Shown here piece after piece: positions 1 through 8,010 of a DNA stretch of 64,000 bases. This DNA comes from Nitrospinaceae bacterium (GTDB taxonomy: Bacteria > Nitrospinota > Nitrospinia > Nitrospinales > VA-1). The translations under genes and the position numbers were made by a program. The notes under the pieces were generated by a model. It had not been told where the DNA came from. It searched no databases and was given only the letters and a program-made list of their open reading frames with translations. The number at the start of each line of letters is the position of its first letter. Within the stretch, counting starts at the first letter, position 1. The stretch covers positions 705,081-769,080 of the forward strand of contig BQJC01000002.1 of the NCBI GenBank assembly GCA_021604505.1, given 5' to 3'.

Positions 1-181
1 GTGAGGCAGGAGGATCTCCCACGGTGACCAGTCAAAGGCGAGTCCTGGCCTGAGTTGGGTTAAAAATCACTGGTCTGATAATGAAATTTTTTTTAAACGG
101 CTCGCTTGGGATTTACAAAATTGTGACCCATTCATGATAGCTCTGTGAAAGAACCATTAGATAATAAATGGATTGCAAAAA

Positions 182-218
182 ACTCCCTTTATTTCGCTTT
201 GGGAGTGATTCTGTTTTT
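182..218 (+). terminator. possible rho-independent terminator
   Basis: A 6-bp stem (ACTCCC at 182-187 with GGGAGT at 201-206) is followed by a T-rich stretch. It could end a transcript that enters from left of the window. The remainder of 1-234 shows no coding frame that I can support. Confidence 0.3.
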
Positions 219-234
219 GGTTTACTAGAATGAA

Positions 235-504
235 ATGAGGATGGAAATGCTGGTAGCCCCTGCCGAAAAGTCAAATCAAAAGGGAAGAAAAATAAGAAAA
301 CTGATTGTTCCGGTGTTTTTTATTTTCTGGACAGGTTGTGCTTTTAATGCGGAGGACTGGGAGCCTAAAGGTGAAAAACTGAGCATTGCCTTGAAACATT
401 GCCAAACGGAAATCCTGCAACGTGATCCACTATTGGGTCCTCTATGGTATTGGAGTAAGGACTTTGCACCTTGTATGGAAGGTTTCGGTCATTTCAAAAG
501 ATAA
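235..504 (+). CDS. small putative lipoprotein or membrane-anchored protein
   Basis: An 89-residue protein that I do not recognise. After a basic N-terminal stretch (GRKIRK) comes a hydrophobic segment of about 13 residues ending in WTGC. That resembles a lipoprotein signal peptide with an imperfect lipobox and Cys35 as the lipidation site. The C-terminal part is short and aromatic. The start is uncertain: ATG codons at 235, 241 and 247 are in frame and none has a convincing Shine-Dalgarno. It stands alone, with a gap before the next gene on the opposite strand. An exported small protein is inference. Confidence 0.45.
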   Translation: MRMEMLVAPAEKSNQKGRKIRKLIVPVFFIFWTGCAFNAEDWEPKGEKLSIALKHCQTEILQRDPLLGPLWYWSKDFAPCMEGFGHFKR

Positions 505-545
505 AGAAAGACCCGTTCTATAGTTAAAAGAAGACAAAAGGTTAT

Positions 546-791
546 TTAAGAAGCTTCCCGCAAACCTTTTGTGTGGGTTGCCCTCACTTTCTTGACATTG
601 CCATTTTCAGTTTTTTGAAGCCAATCCTGGAGTTCATCAAAATGGATCTCCAAAGCAACCGCATCCCCAATTTTCGCCAGTGCAGAATCTCTATCCACCG
701 CGCCCTGAATTTGATCTTGGAAATCTCCTTCGGTAAATTTGCTGAATGCATAGCGACCTCCATTCGAAGTGATTGAAAGTTCTTTTGTCAA
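546..791 (-). CDS. small hypothetical protein
   Basis: An 81-residue acidic, soluble-looking protein with no family that I recognise. The only start giving this length is TTG at 791 and no clear Shine-Dalgarno precedes it. The frame has balanced amino-acid use, including a plausible amphipathic stretch around residues 45-65 (VALEIHFDELQDWL). The opposite strand over 573-776 is also open, so the call is tentative. Confidence 0.35.
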   Translation of the reverse strand: MTKELSITSNGGRYAFSKFTEGDFQDQIQGAVDRDSALAKIGDAVALEIHFDELQDWLQKTENGNVKKVRATHTKGLREAS

Positions 792-1018
792 ACTGCTGCG
801 ACCGTGTTGGAGGAATCAGGATCTCATGGACATATCGAGATTGAATCGAGGTTGTGTCACGGTTTCATTACAATCTTCAGCCGATCGCTGAAAATAGATA
901 GATTGTAAAGCCTTGAAAACAATGGTATTATTTCCACGAAAACGTGGCGGTAGGAAAGCGATTCAACCGACGGGGTTTTAAACTTGAAAACGCCCGATAA
1001 TCTAAGGGGAGACAGTGT

Positions 1019-1711
1019 ATGAATCCGTCCATAGATAAAAGAAAAATGCCGCGAATGCAGGTGGATGTGCCGGCTTGCATTTTTCTGGGTGTCTCTAAAA
1101 CCGCTTCAGATGTAAGCGTTAAAAACCTGAGCATTCACGGTCTATCCTTCCGGTCCAGAAAATATTTTTCGCAAGGAACTCCATTCCAATTGATATTTTC
1201 CAGCCAAAACGCAGGGCGGAATGTAAAGAAAATACAGGCGGTGGTGCTGCGTTGTGAACCCCTGAAGGGTTTGTCCTCTGATAGATTTAAAATAGGAGCT
1301 AAATTTTTGTTTGAGTCTAACATGTTTGGAGAGACAGAAAACCATTCAACCGCGGAGAAAAAACCCTCCGCTTTGCAACCCATCCACGTCCAGCGCTCCG
1401 TTGAGATGACTCGTCACAACAAGGGGGTTCGTCTGAAGGCCCAGGTAGGCAATAAAAGCGCGTTGTCTGAACCTGTCCGTGCTGTCAGAAAAGGAGAGAT
1501 CAGGGCAGAATTCTTTCAGTTCATACAAACCTCCCAAAGTCAGGAAACGGTTCACACTTTCATAAAAGTGAGGGAATCCCGTATCACCGACATAAATCCA
1601 TCCACCCTTTCTACTCCGATACTTCCGGAAGAAATCGTCCCCGGAAATTCAATGCCTGAAATGTCTGATGGAGAGAACCCGTTTGCAAAACGATTACCCA
1701 ACCTTCGCTAA
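1019..1711 (+). CDS. PilZ domain protein, probable c-di-GMP receptor
   Basis: A 230-residue cytoplasmic protein. Residues 7-100 look like a PilZ domain: an RxxxR motif (RKMPR, about residues 8-12) and, some 30 residues on, the NxSxxG motif (NLSIHG). Together these form the c-di-GMP binding signature of PilZ. A beta-rich stretch follows, ending near residue 100 (FKIGAKF). Residues 105-230 are low in recognisable structure and may be a flexible tail. A purine-rich ribosome site (AGGGGAGA) lies just upstream of the ATG. The gene is monocistronic. The PAS histidine kinase downstream is a separate transcription unit by spacing, although both point to signalling. The effector output is unknown. Confidence 0.8.
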   Translation: MNPSIDKRKMPRMQVDVPACIFLGVSKTASDVSVKNLSIHGLSFRSRKYFSQGTPFQLIFSSQNAGRNVKKIQAVVLRCEPLKGLSSDRFKIGAKFLFESNMFGETENHSTAEKKPSALQPIHVQRSVEMTRHNKGVRLKAQVGNKSALSEPVRAVRKGEIRAEFFQFIQTSQSQETVHTFIKVRESRITDINPSTLSTPILPEEIVPGNSMPEMSDGENPFAKRLPNLR

Positions 1712-1952
1712 AGGGTAGCCCGGCATCCTTTTTTAACTCGCCTCAATACTCATCATCACGGTTTGCCGATTCGAAGGACTCCCTTGCGGTAATTCGACCC
1801 CTTGGGCGATTCACTGCACAAACTTTTAAGCTCTAAACAAGAACTGACAGCAATTTTTTCGCCGGCAAATGGGTTCCGTTCATTCTATTATCCGTAGCGA
1901 CTTGTGGTCACGATAAAGTTGAATAAATTGAATAAAGGTCTATATTGCAGAA

Positions 1953-3419
1953 ATGCGGAATTCTCCAACAAACGAAAGGTTGGCCTATCTGCTGGATGCA
2001 TTGCCTGAAAGCATCGCTCTTTTAAGCAAAAAGGGAGATATTGAATTTGTGAATAGAGCCTGGAATCATTTCGCCGAAGAAAATTTTGGCGACACGTCCA
2101 GGGTAGGGCTGGGGGTCAATTACCTTGAGGTTTGTCAAGTCGCGGGAAGCGAAGGGGTGGGAGCCTTAAATGGAATCAAAAAAGTCATCGATGGTTCCAT
2201 AGATTTTTTTTCCCTGGAATATCCCTGTCATTCCAAAAATGAGGAACGTTGGTTTATTTTTAATGCGACTCCAGTAAAAGACCGATTGGGAGGCGCGGTG
2301 GTTTCTCATGTCAATATAAACCATCAAAAACGGGCGGAAGAAAAATTAAACAAACTTTCGTCTGCCATTGAAAAATGTTTCAGTTCAATAATGATCACCG
2401 ATAAGAGAGGCAATATCGAATTTGTAAATCCTTTTTTTGAAATGATGTCCGGGTATTCTTTAAGAGAAATTGTGGGAAAAAACCCAAGACTTTTAAAGTC
2501 GGGACAACACCCTCCTGACTTTTACAGGGAACTTTGGGAAATGATTCTTGCAGGGAAGGAGTTTAAATCTGAAATATGTAACAAAAATAAAAATGGAGAT
2601 CTCTATTGGGAACTGCAATCCATAACGCCCATTTTCGATTATCGCGAAAAGATCACCAATTTTATTGCAGTTGGAATCGATGTTACACAGCAAAAAGCCG
2701 ATCGGGAAAAATTAGGCAACTATTCCGCTCAATTGAAAATTCAACATGAAGAACTGCAAAGTTTTATATCCATAGCCTATCATGACCTTCGCGAACCTCT
2801 CAGAAAAATAGTCCTCCTCTCTGATCGAATAAAAAAGGGAATTACAGAAAATCAAAAAAATGAAAAGGATTATCTTGAGCGGCTTCAAAAATCAGCCTTG
2901 AGGCTGAATCAGCTTATCGAGGGATTGCTTAAGTACTCAAGAGTCACAGCCCCTTCAAACCCGCGTCAAAAGGTCCATCTCAAACAAATTGTGGAAGAGG
3001 TGATAGACGATTTAGAAGCGATTATTCTGGAAACAAAAACCGATATTCAAGTTAACAGCCTTCCTGCGCTTAGAGTGGATGTTTTTCAAATTCGTCTTTT
3101 GTTTCAGCATTTAATTCGTAATGCCATTCAATTTTGTAAAAAAGATATTCCCCCTGTCGTAAAAATTTACTCTCAAAAAGCCAGGGATAATTCTTATAAA
3201 ATTTTCTTTGAAGATAATGGCGTGGGTTTTGATGAAAAATATTCCGATAGAATTTTTCAGCCTCTCCAACAACTGCAAGATCGGAAAACACATGAAGGTG
3301 TCGGAATGGGGTTGGCAATTTGTAAGAAAATTGTGGAGGGTATGAATGGAGAAATTTCCGTCACAAGCAAACCGGGAAAAGGATCTACTTTTATCATCCA
3401 TCTCAAATCCCAAGTTTAA
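1953..3419 (+). CDS. PAS-PAS sensor histidine kinase
   Basis: A 488-residue soluble histidine kinase. Two PAS domains occupy about residues 8-125 and 130-250; the second has the PAS/PAC-type FVNPFFEMMSGYS opening. A coiled linker leads to a HisKA domain with the H-box around His277 (HDLREPL). The HATPase_c domain has an N-box (HLIRNAIQF), a G1 box at about residue 421 (DNGVGF) and a G2-like GVGMGLAI. No membrane segment is visible, so it senses a cytoplasmic signal or acts with a partner. The domain type resembles bacteriophytochrome-like kinases (HDLREPLR), but no chromophore GAF/PHY domain is present. No response regulator is adjacent, so it is an orphan kinase. The ATG at 1953 lacks a clear ribosome site. 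Confidence 0.9.
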   Translation: MRNSPTNERLAYLLDALPESIALLSKKGDIEFVNRAWNHFAEENFGDTSRVGLGVNYLEVCQVAGSEGVGALNGIKKVIDGSIDFFSLEYPCHSKNEERWFIFNATPVKDRLGGAVVSHVNINHQKRAEEKLNKLSSAIEKCFSSIMITDKRGNIEFVNPFFEMMSGYSLREIVGKNPRLLKSGQHPPDFYRELWEMILAGKEFKSEICNKNKNGDLYWELQSITPIFDYREKITNFIAVGIDVTQQKADREKLGNYSAQLKIQHEELQSFISIAYHDLREPLRKIVLLSDRIKKGITENQKNEKDYLERLQKSALRLNQLIEGLLKYSRVTAPSNPRQKVHLKQIVEEVIDDLEAIILETKTDIQVNSLPALRVDVFQIRLLFQHLIRNAIQFCKKDIPPVVKIYSQKARDNSYKIFFEDNGVGFDEKYSDRIFQPLQQLQDRKTHEGVGMGLAICKKIVEGMNGEISVTSKPGKGSTFIIHLKSQV

Positions 3420-3455
3420 AATTGAATTATTATCCAATCCATCCGGGAGGGCATC

Positions 3456-3947
3456 ATGAAGAGCAAAATTTTCTGGATCTTTTTGATGAGCGTTTTGTGT
3501 TTTTCGGAATTTGCTTATGCAAACGAAGGCGAACTGGTCCTGGATAAGATCCGGCTGGATTTTCAAATCAGTCTCGGAGACAGCAGTTGCGACGAATTGA
3601 TGAATATTGCTTCGGGAAAAAATATCCCCGATATGCGGGGTTTTGACTGTTACCACCGTACCGGAAAATACACCCTGACATTGGCAGGTCCTCCTGGAAC
3701 AACGGTGACGCTTTTTGGGGAGGTTTCTTTCGGAAAAGATCGCGGCTACCTCGTTATTAGAAAAACGGACGACCGTCCGGTCTGGTTACTGGACCTTGAG
3801 GATTTTACTTCCGATCAGTGGAATCGGGTGGAGGCAAAGAGGCAGTCGGGCGCTTACGAAGTTTTTTATCACGCCGCCCCAATTTTCAGCCAAAATGTAT
3901 CTTCCATCAAATGGGAGAAATGGTGGCCTGAAGATCGCCCTGACTAA
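3456..3947 (+). CDS. exported protein of unknown function
   Basis: A 163-residue protein starting 36 bases after the kinase and preceded by a GGGAGG ribosome site. The first 22 residues form a Sec signal peptide with cleavage likely after AYA. The mature part is beta-rich with two cysteines (in SSCDEL and FDCYH) that could form a periplasmic disulphide. It also has a central hydrophobic glycine/proline segment (LAGPPGTTVTLFGE). I recognise no family. The short gap suggests co-transcription with the kinase gene, so a role as periplasmic partner is possible but unproven. Confidence 0.7.
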   Translation: MKSKIFWIFLMSVLCFSEFAYANEGELVLDKIRLDFQISLGDSSCDELMNIASGKNIPDMRGFDCYHRTGKYTLTLAGPPGTTVTLFGEVSFGKDRGYLVIRKTDDRPVWLLDLEDFTSDQWNRVEAKRQSGAYEVFYHAAPIFSQNVSSIKWEKWWPEDRPD

Positions 3948-4043
3948 AGAGTAGCCGAGGGTCTTAACCCCCCTGTGGAATTGGCACGACCATCAGATGG
4001 TTGTTTATGGCGCCGCAGACGGACGATGTCTGTTCGGGCGTTG

Positions 4044-4076
4044 CTGGCGGCTTGATGTCCGCCAGTGTGGTTTTTT
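4044..4076 (+). terminator. rho-independent terminator
   Basis: A perfect 7-bp stem (CTGGCGG at 4044-4050, CCGCCAG at 4059-4065) with an 8-base loop is followed by TGTGG and six T residues. Its position about 100 bases after the exported protein suggests it ends the kinase/exported-protein transcript. Confidence 0.6.
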
Positions 4077-4445
4077 CCTTGAGCCACTGCCCATGTGATC
4101 CGCGTATAAAATAGTCGCATTTTACGTTTAACCAATCCCTCCCCGCCCCACATCTTATTCAGGCGAAAAGCCCCCGGCCCTTGAACTCAGAGGATTGAAA
4201 GTACCATCCCTCCATTGATTTCCACTTCTCATCTTTCCTGAAAGCTAAGGCTGAAGACTCCCTCACGCAAACCGGGTTGGGTTTGATTTTCCCCAGGTTA
4301 TTGCTTCGGTCGGCGAGTTTCAAAAATAAAAAACAAAATTAATAAAAGCGTCACACAGCCTTAACGGTTCCGCAATATTGCCATGTCATATTAGTACCCA
4401 TCGACAGCAGATGGATGATTGCCAGCGGGTAAATAAATTCGGATT

Positions 4446-4497
4446 CCACCCACCAGACCCAATATGTCTCCTCCAAAGTACCCCCTCTGGTGGGTGG
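4446..4497. repeat. 12-bp inverted repeat in a gene-free stretch
   Basis: A perfect 12-bp inverted repeat (CCACCCACCAGA at 4446-4457, TCTGGTGGGTGG at 4486-4497) with a 28-base spacer sits 65 bases before the next gene. The 614-base gap 3948-4562 also holds the terminator at 4044 and a small ACCATC/GATGGT hairpin near 3988. I see no gene in it. The repeat could be an operator, a leader hairpin or a terminator lacking a strong T tract. Confidence 0.4.
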
Positions 4498-4562
4498 TTT
4501 CCAATATAACGTTACAAAATTTTTAATCCTTAAAGTCAACCACCACGTACCGGAGGTGAACC

Positions 4563-4748
4563 ATGCTTTATGAAGTAAAAATTTATGATGGCGGCGGAAA
4601 CCTGTTAAAAATTGTCTCCCCTCAGGAATTGGAAAACAAAACCACAGAAAACATCCGTTCAATGTTCTCTAAAAGGGACAGGGAACATATCATGAGCCTG
4701 GAAAACGATGAACAAGCCGTCCAGATGCATTCCTATCACATGGCTTAG
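4563..4748 (+). CDS. small hypothetical protein
   Basis: A 61-residue soluble protein with a strong Shine-Dalgarno (GGAGGTGAACC) directly before its ATG, which is the main reason to call it real. The N-terminus predicts a beta-hairpin (YEVKIYDGGGNLLKIV), followed by charged helix. No family recognised. It follows the 12-bp inverted repeat and may be controlled by it. Confidence 0.65.
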   Translation: MLYEVKIYDGGGNLLKIVSPQELENKTTENIRSMFSKRDREHIMSLENDEQAVQMHSYHMA

Positions 4749-4853
4749 TAGGTTGGGAATATCTGCCAGAATTGGCTGGAAAGCTGTGCCTCTAAACTTA
4801 GAGGTTAATTTAGAAAACCCGCGGGTTTTACTTCGAAGGAGAGAAGGGGCAGA

Positions 4854-5498
4854 TCATTGCCCCGATGGTTTCCATTCTTTGCTGAGCTTCTGAGCCATCA
4901 GGATTTCATCAGGGGCCATTTTTGATTTCAATCGATTGACAAAAAGCAACGCATCCGCGCCGGCAGATTGAAATTCATTGATCGGGATGGGGGACCGGGA
5001 AGAAACCAGATCAAACCACATCAGAGCTTTAACGTTGTCCTGTTCAATCCCCAGCCCCTTAACGTAAAAATGGCCGACAAAATACTGGCCACCGGCATGC
5101 CCTTGTTCAGCGGCTTTCAAGTACAGAGAGAAAGCTTTTTTCAAATTCTTGCGAACCCCTCCTAAGCCATTCGCGTAGATATGGCCCATGTTTTGGAGAG
5201 CCTCCGGGTCACTTTGCCGCGGGACTTTTTCAAACCATTTTAGGGCTTCTTTAAAATCCTGGGCCGTCCCGATGCCATAAAAATATGAGTTCCCCAATTC
5301 ATTTTGGGCTTCGGGGTAACCTTCCTGGGCGGACAATCTCAACTCCTTAAAAGCCCGCTTGAAATCCCCGGATTCGACCGCTTTTTTGGCGACCATATAA
5401 TCCGCAGTCACGGAAACTGCGGGTAGGAGCCAAAAGCAAAGCACCACAAATATCAATCGGCTAAGACCACTCCAATACGTAAAACTCCGGCCCATCAT
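4854..5498 (-). CDS. exported Sel1-repeat protein
   Basis: A 214-residue protein. The signal peptide spans about residues 1-32 (hydrophobic core LIFVVLCFWLLPAVSV). Three to four Sel1-like repeats (SEL1 subfamily of TPR) follow from about residue 40 to 165. The diagnostic pattern A-x-x-x-L-G-x-x-Y-x-x-G is visible as QNELGNSYFYGIG, ENMGHIYANGLGG-like and QYFVGHFYVKGLG. Such proteins are scaffolds for periplasmic or envelope protein interactions. AGGAATC before the ATG is the probable ribosome site. A short possible gene ends 20 bases upstream on the same strand. Confidence 0.8.
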   Translation of the reverse strand: MMGRSFTYWSGLSRLIFVVLCFWLLPAVSVTADYMVAKKAVESGDFKRAFKELRLSAQEGYPEAQNELGNSYFYGIGTAQDFKEALKWFEKVPRQSDPEALQNMGHIYANGLGGVRKNLKKAFSLYLKAAEQGHAGGQYFVGHFYVKGLGIEQDNVKALMWFDLVSSRSPIPINEFQSAGADALLFVNRLKSKMAPDEILMAQKLSKEWKPSGQ

Positions 5499-5517
5499 GA
5501 TTCCTGCCTGTTCATTT

Positions 5518-5757
5518 TTAGAATTCCAAAAATGTATTGTATTCGAAGGTTTTTGTCAATGAATAAAACCCCATTAGAGGAAGCATAAAAGCCAATAAAT
5601 CGTCACTTTGCAAGATGGCCCGAGCGACAAAAATGATCACAGGAACCATCCGCTCTGTGTATAGATTTTTGCTCTTTCCCTCCTCACCCGTTTTTGGATC
5701 GAAATCGAAAACCGTTAAAAAACCGCTCATTAGCTCAATGGTGAAGCATTTGTCCAT
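5518..5757 (-). CDS. possible small membrane-associated protein
   Basis: A 79-residue frame ending 20 bases before the Sel1 gene on the same strand, which is operon-like spacing. It holds a hydrophobic stretch (MVPVIIFVARAIL, then LLAFMLPLMGFY) that could be membrane-associated. ATG at 5757 or 5730 could start it; neither has a good ribosome site. The frame stays open upstream to 5934 but would overlap the start of the divergent ankyrin gene. No family recognised. Confidence 0.3.
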   Translation of the reverse strand: MDKCFTIELMSGFLTVFDFDPKTGEEGKSKNLYTERMVPVIIFVARAILQSDDLLAFMLPLMGFYSLTKTFEYNTFLEF

Positions 5758-5884
5758 TTGGCAAGAAAATTGCTTCCATATAGTTGAAAAAATGCAGTTT
5801 ATACTCATATAGGCAGGGGGGAGTCTCCCTTTCCTAATGAAAAACCGCCGCCGAAAAGGTTGGCAATGGATAGAGGATTGAAAA

Positions 5885-6574
5885 ATGACCCTGACAAAAA
5901 CTGATTTCTTCTCTGGACGAACGATCCGGGTCACTGTTAGTTCGGTATGCGTTTTTCTTTTTGTATTGGGAATTTTATCCTCCCCGTCTTTGGCTCAAAA
6001 CATGGACAAGGTTCTTTACAAGGCCATCGAAGATAAAAACAAAACCCAGATTAATTCCATGCTGCAGGGGGGGATCGATATAAATGCCGGAAGTTATCTC
6101 AATAGTGCGGCTTTAAAAAAGAATAGAGAAATATTTCAATATTTGCTGGATATGGGAGGCGATATCAATAGAGTGCATGAGGGACCCTCATTGAGTCATG
6201 AGGGGAAAACCGATGTGGGTGGAAAAACCCCCTTATGCCTGATGGTTGCAAATTTTTTATCCAGCAAGAAAGGGTTTGAAACTGTTCAGGGAAGCGACGA
6301 ATGGGTCGAATTTTTATTGGACCGTGGAGCCGATGCGAACAAAGTGTGCTACGGCAAATACACTCCTTTGATGATGGTTGCCGGGAAGGGGGCCGATCAG
6401 GAAGGTTTGTCCGAATGGGGGCGGTTGGAAATAGCCATGAAGATCATCGTGCTTCTTGTAAAAAACGGCGCAGAATTGAATGCAAGCGTCGATGGTGCCA
6501 CTGCAATGGATTTTGCCAAACGACACAATAATCTGGATCTTGTTATGTTTTTGAAAAGTTTGGGTGCCTCTTAA
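5885..6574 (+). CDS. exported ankyrin-repeat protein
   Basis: A 229-residue protein. A Sec signal peptide covers about residues 1-38 (VFLFVLGILSSPSLAQ). The mature part begins with an ankyrin-like N-cap (DKVLYKAIEDKNKTQINSML) and repeats with the TPLMMVAGKG and QYLLDMGGDIN patterns. There are four or so ankyrin units, the last ending at FLKSLGAS. A periplasmic protein-protein interaction module is the family expectation; the partner is unknown. The gene is monocistronic. Confidence 0.75.
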   Translation: MTLTKTDFFSGRTIRVTVSSVCVFLFVLGILSSPSLAQNMDKVLYKAIEDKNKTQINSMLQGGIDINAGSYLNSAALKKNREIFQYLLDMGGDINRVHEGPSLSHEGKTDVGGKTPLCLMVANFLSSKKGFETVQGSDEWVEFLLDRGADANKVCYGKYTPLMMVAGKGADQEGLSEWGRLEIAMKIIVLLVKNGAELNASVDGATAMDFAKRHNNLDLVMFLKSLGAS

Positions 6575-6864
6575 CGGCTCATCGGTAAAAGCAATTCCCA
6601 TCATTATTTATCAAATCGCTTTAGAAATTTTAAACCAGGGCTTTCACCGCCTTGCCAAATTCCCTGTAAAACCATTCCTCACGGACATCCGTAAACAGAT
6701 TAAATCGCCGAATACCCCCCCCGTTCGTACTTTACGAATTTGTGACTTGGGCTTAACCCGCCTGTGAACCCCCATCCCTATACTAAAAACTACGCCTCAT
6801 CCCCAGGCTAGGATGATGAAAAATAAATCAATCGATGATCGTTTCAATGCTCCGAGGCGCTGCG

Positions 6865-7125
6865 ATGGAATTGGAGATCAAAAAGTTGGAAAAAGCTGTC
6901 TGTGATTTGACGGCTGCCATCAAAGCACTGAAGGTTTCGATCGATGGATCGAAATACAAGGGGAAACCTTTAGGGGAAAATCAGGTACTGTCAATGCCAA
7001 ACAATCCTTCGATTGAGGGTCCCAAAACTGTATGCACCGATACGGATTGCGGAGTGATCAACTCGAGAGTCGCCACCTGTGATCATACCTTTGAAAGGTA
7101 TCGATCCGAATATAACTGTGGATAG
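6865..7125 (+). CDS. small cysteine-containing hypothetical protein
   Basis: An 86-residue protein if started at the ATG at 6865 (GAGG nine bases upstream); an in-frame upstream ATG at 6835 would add ten residues. The N-terminal 30 residues form a heptad-like helix (LEIKKLEKAVCDLTAAIKAL). The C-terminal half has four cysteines (TVCTDTDCGV, ATCDHTF, YNCG), possibly a metal site or disulphides. It ends 9 bases before the TPR gene start, which suggests an operon. No family recognised. Confidence 0.55.
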   Translation: MELEIKKLEKAVCDLTAAIKALKVSIDGSKYKGKPLGENQVLSMPNNPSIEGPKTVCTDTDCGVINSRVATCDHTFERYRSEYNCG

Positions 7126-7134
7126 ACGGAGGTT

Positions 7135-7674
7135 ATGACCAGCATGTTTCCCACAAAAATAATTACGAGCCTACTGTGTTTTTGGTTGTTCACTGTTTTT
7201 TCGGAGGCGTCCGCATACGCGAACCAGGATCTTCCCCATTTCCTGAAATTGAACCGCAAAGTGGTTTCCCTGTACAAGTCCAAAGAATATGCTTCCGCGT
7301 TACCCTTTGCTCAACAAGCCGTTAAATTGATGGATCAAAATTTACCCGCCAACCCCGAGGGATTGGTGCAGGCTCTCAATAACTTAGGAGAGTTGAACCG
7401 AAAAGTGGGGAATCATGCCGCGGCTGAAGCTACGTTTTTACGCTCGCTTAAAATTTCTGAGGATTTTCTTGAAGAAAATCATCCTCTGATAGCGATTCTT
7501 TTAAACAATCTGGCCTTACTCTATGAGGATGCAGGAAAATTTTCTGAAGCACAAAAGCTTTACCAGCATTCACTGACGATAAGGGAGAAAACCCTCGGTC
7601 CCAACCACCCCACCGTGGCAAACCTGGTCCATAAACTTGCAACCTTAAATAGTGATGGAGTCTCTTCTCAATAA
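7135..7674 (+). CDS. exported TPR protein
   Basis: A 179-residue protein with a signal peptide (hydrophobic IITSLLCFWLFTVFSEASAYA). Three tetratricopeptide repeats of the kinesin-light-chain type follow. The pattern LNNLGELNRKVGNHAAAEATFLRSL is followed by LNNLALLYEDAGKFSEAQKLY, with the typical P-x-x-A junctions (ENHPLIA, PNHPTVA). Such repeats mediate protein assembly in the periplasm. It probably shares a transcript with the small cysteine protein upstream. Confidence 0.8.
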   Translation: MTSMFPTKIITSLLCFWLFTVFSEASAYANQDLPHFLKLNRKVVSLYKSKEYASALPFAQQAVKLMDQNLPANPEGLVQALNNLGELNRKVGNHAAAEATFLRSLKISEDFLEENHPLIAILLNNLALLYEDAGKFSEAQKLYQHSLTIREKTLGPNHPTVANLVHKLATLNSDGVSSQ

Positions 7675-8010
7675 AACCTATTGCAATCCCGGTATCCTGA
7701 TAACACGGACAAAAACAAGATCGTTCCCGTCTTAAAAAGCCACCCTGTTAGGAGACAACCGTATCCGCAAAATATTTTGATTTCCCGGGCACTGATAAAG
7801 TTTTTTCCCCCGCAAATTCTCCAACCCGTTACAAACAAATTTCAGGTTCATCTTGTGAAAAGGGGAATTTGATGATACCCTATGCCGGTCTTTCTAGCTT
7901 TGAAATCAAAGGAGTTTTTTGATCAGAGCTTGTTCGTGGCCAAATTAGAAAAGATACCCCCTCTGTTAAATCGAATTAAAAATTCAAACTCGTAAAAGTC
8001 GCCTCGAAAT
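7675..8010. other. 336-base gap without a supported gene
   Basis: Only a TTG-started 63-codon frame (7681-7872) without coding character is open here. Neither a convincing promoter nor a hairpin stands out. The last 100 bases hold the leader of the PLP enzyme gene. Confidence 0.5.

Noticed and set aside
1..234. Partial gene at the left edge
   Set aside because: All plus-strand frames stop within the first 60 bases and no minus-strand frame has coding character.
5758..5934. Longer version of the minus-strand frame upstream of the Sel1 gene
   Set aside because: It runs across the start of the divergent ankyrin gene and has no ribosome site.
7681..7872. 63-codon frame after the TPR gene
   Set aside because: TTG start, no ribosome site, composition not protein-like.
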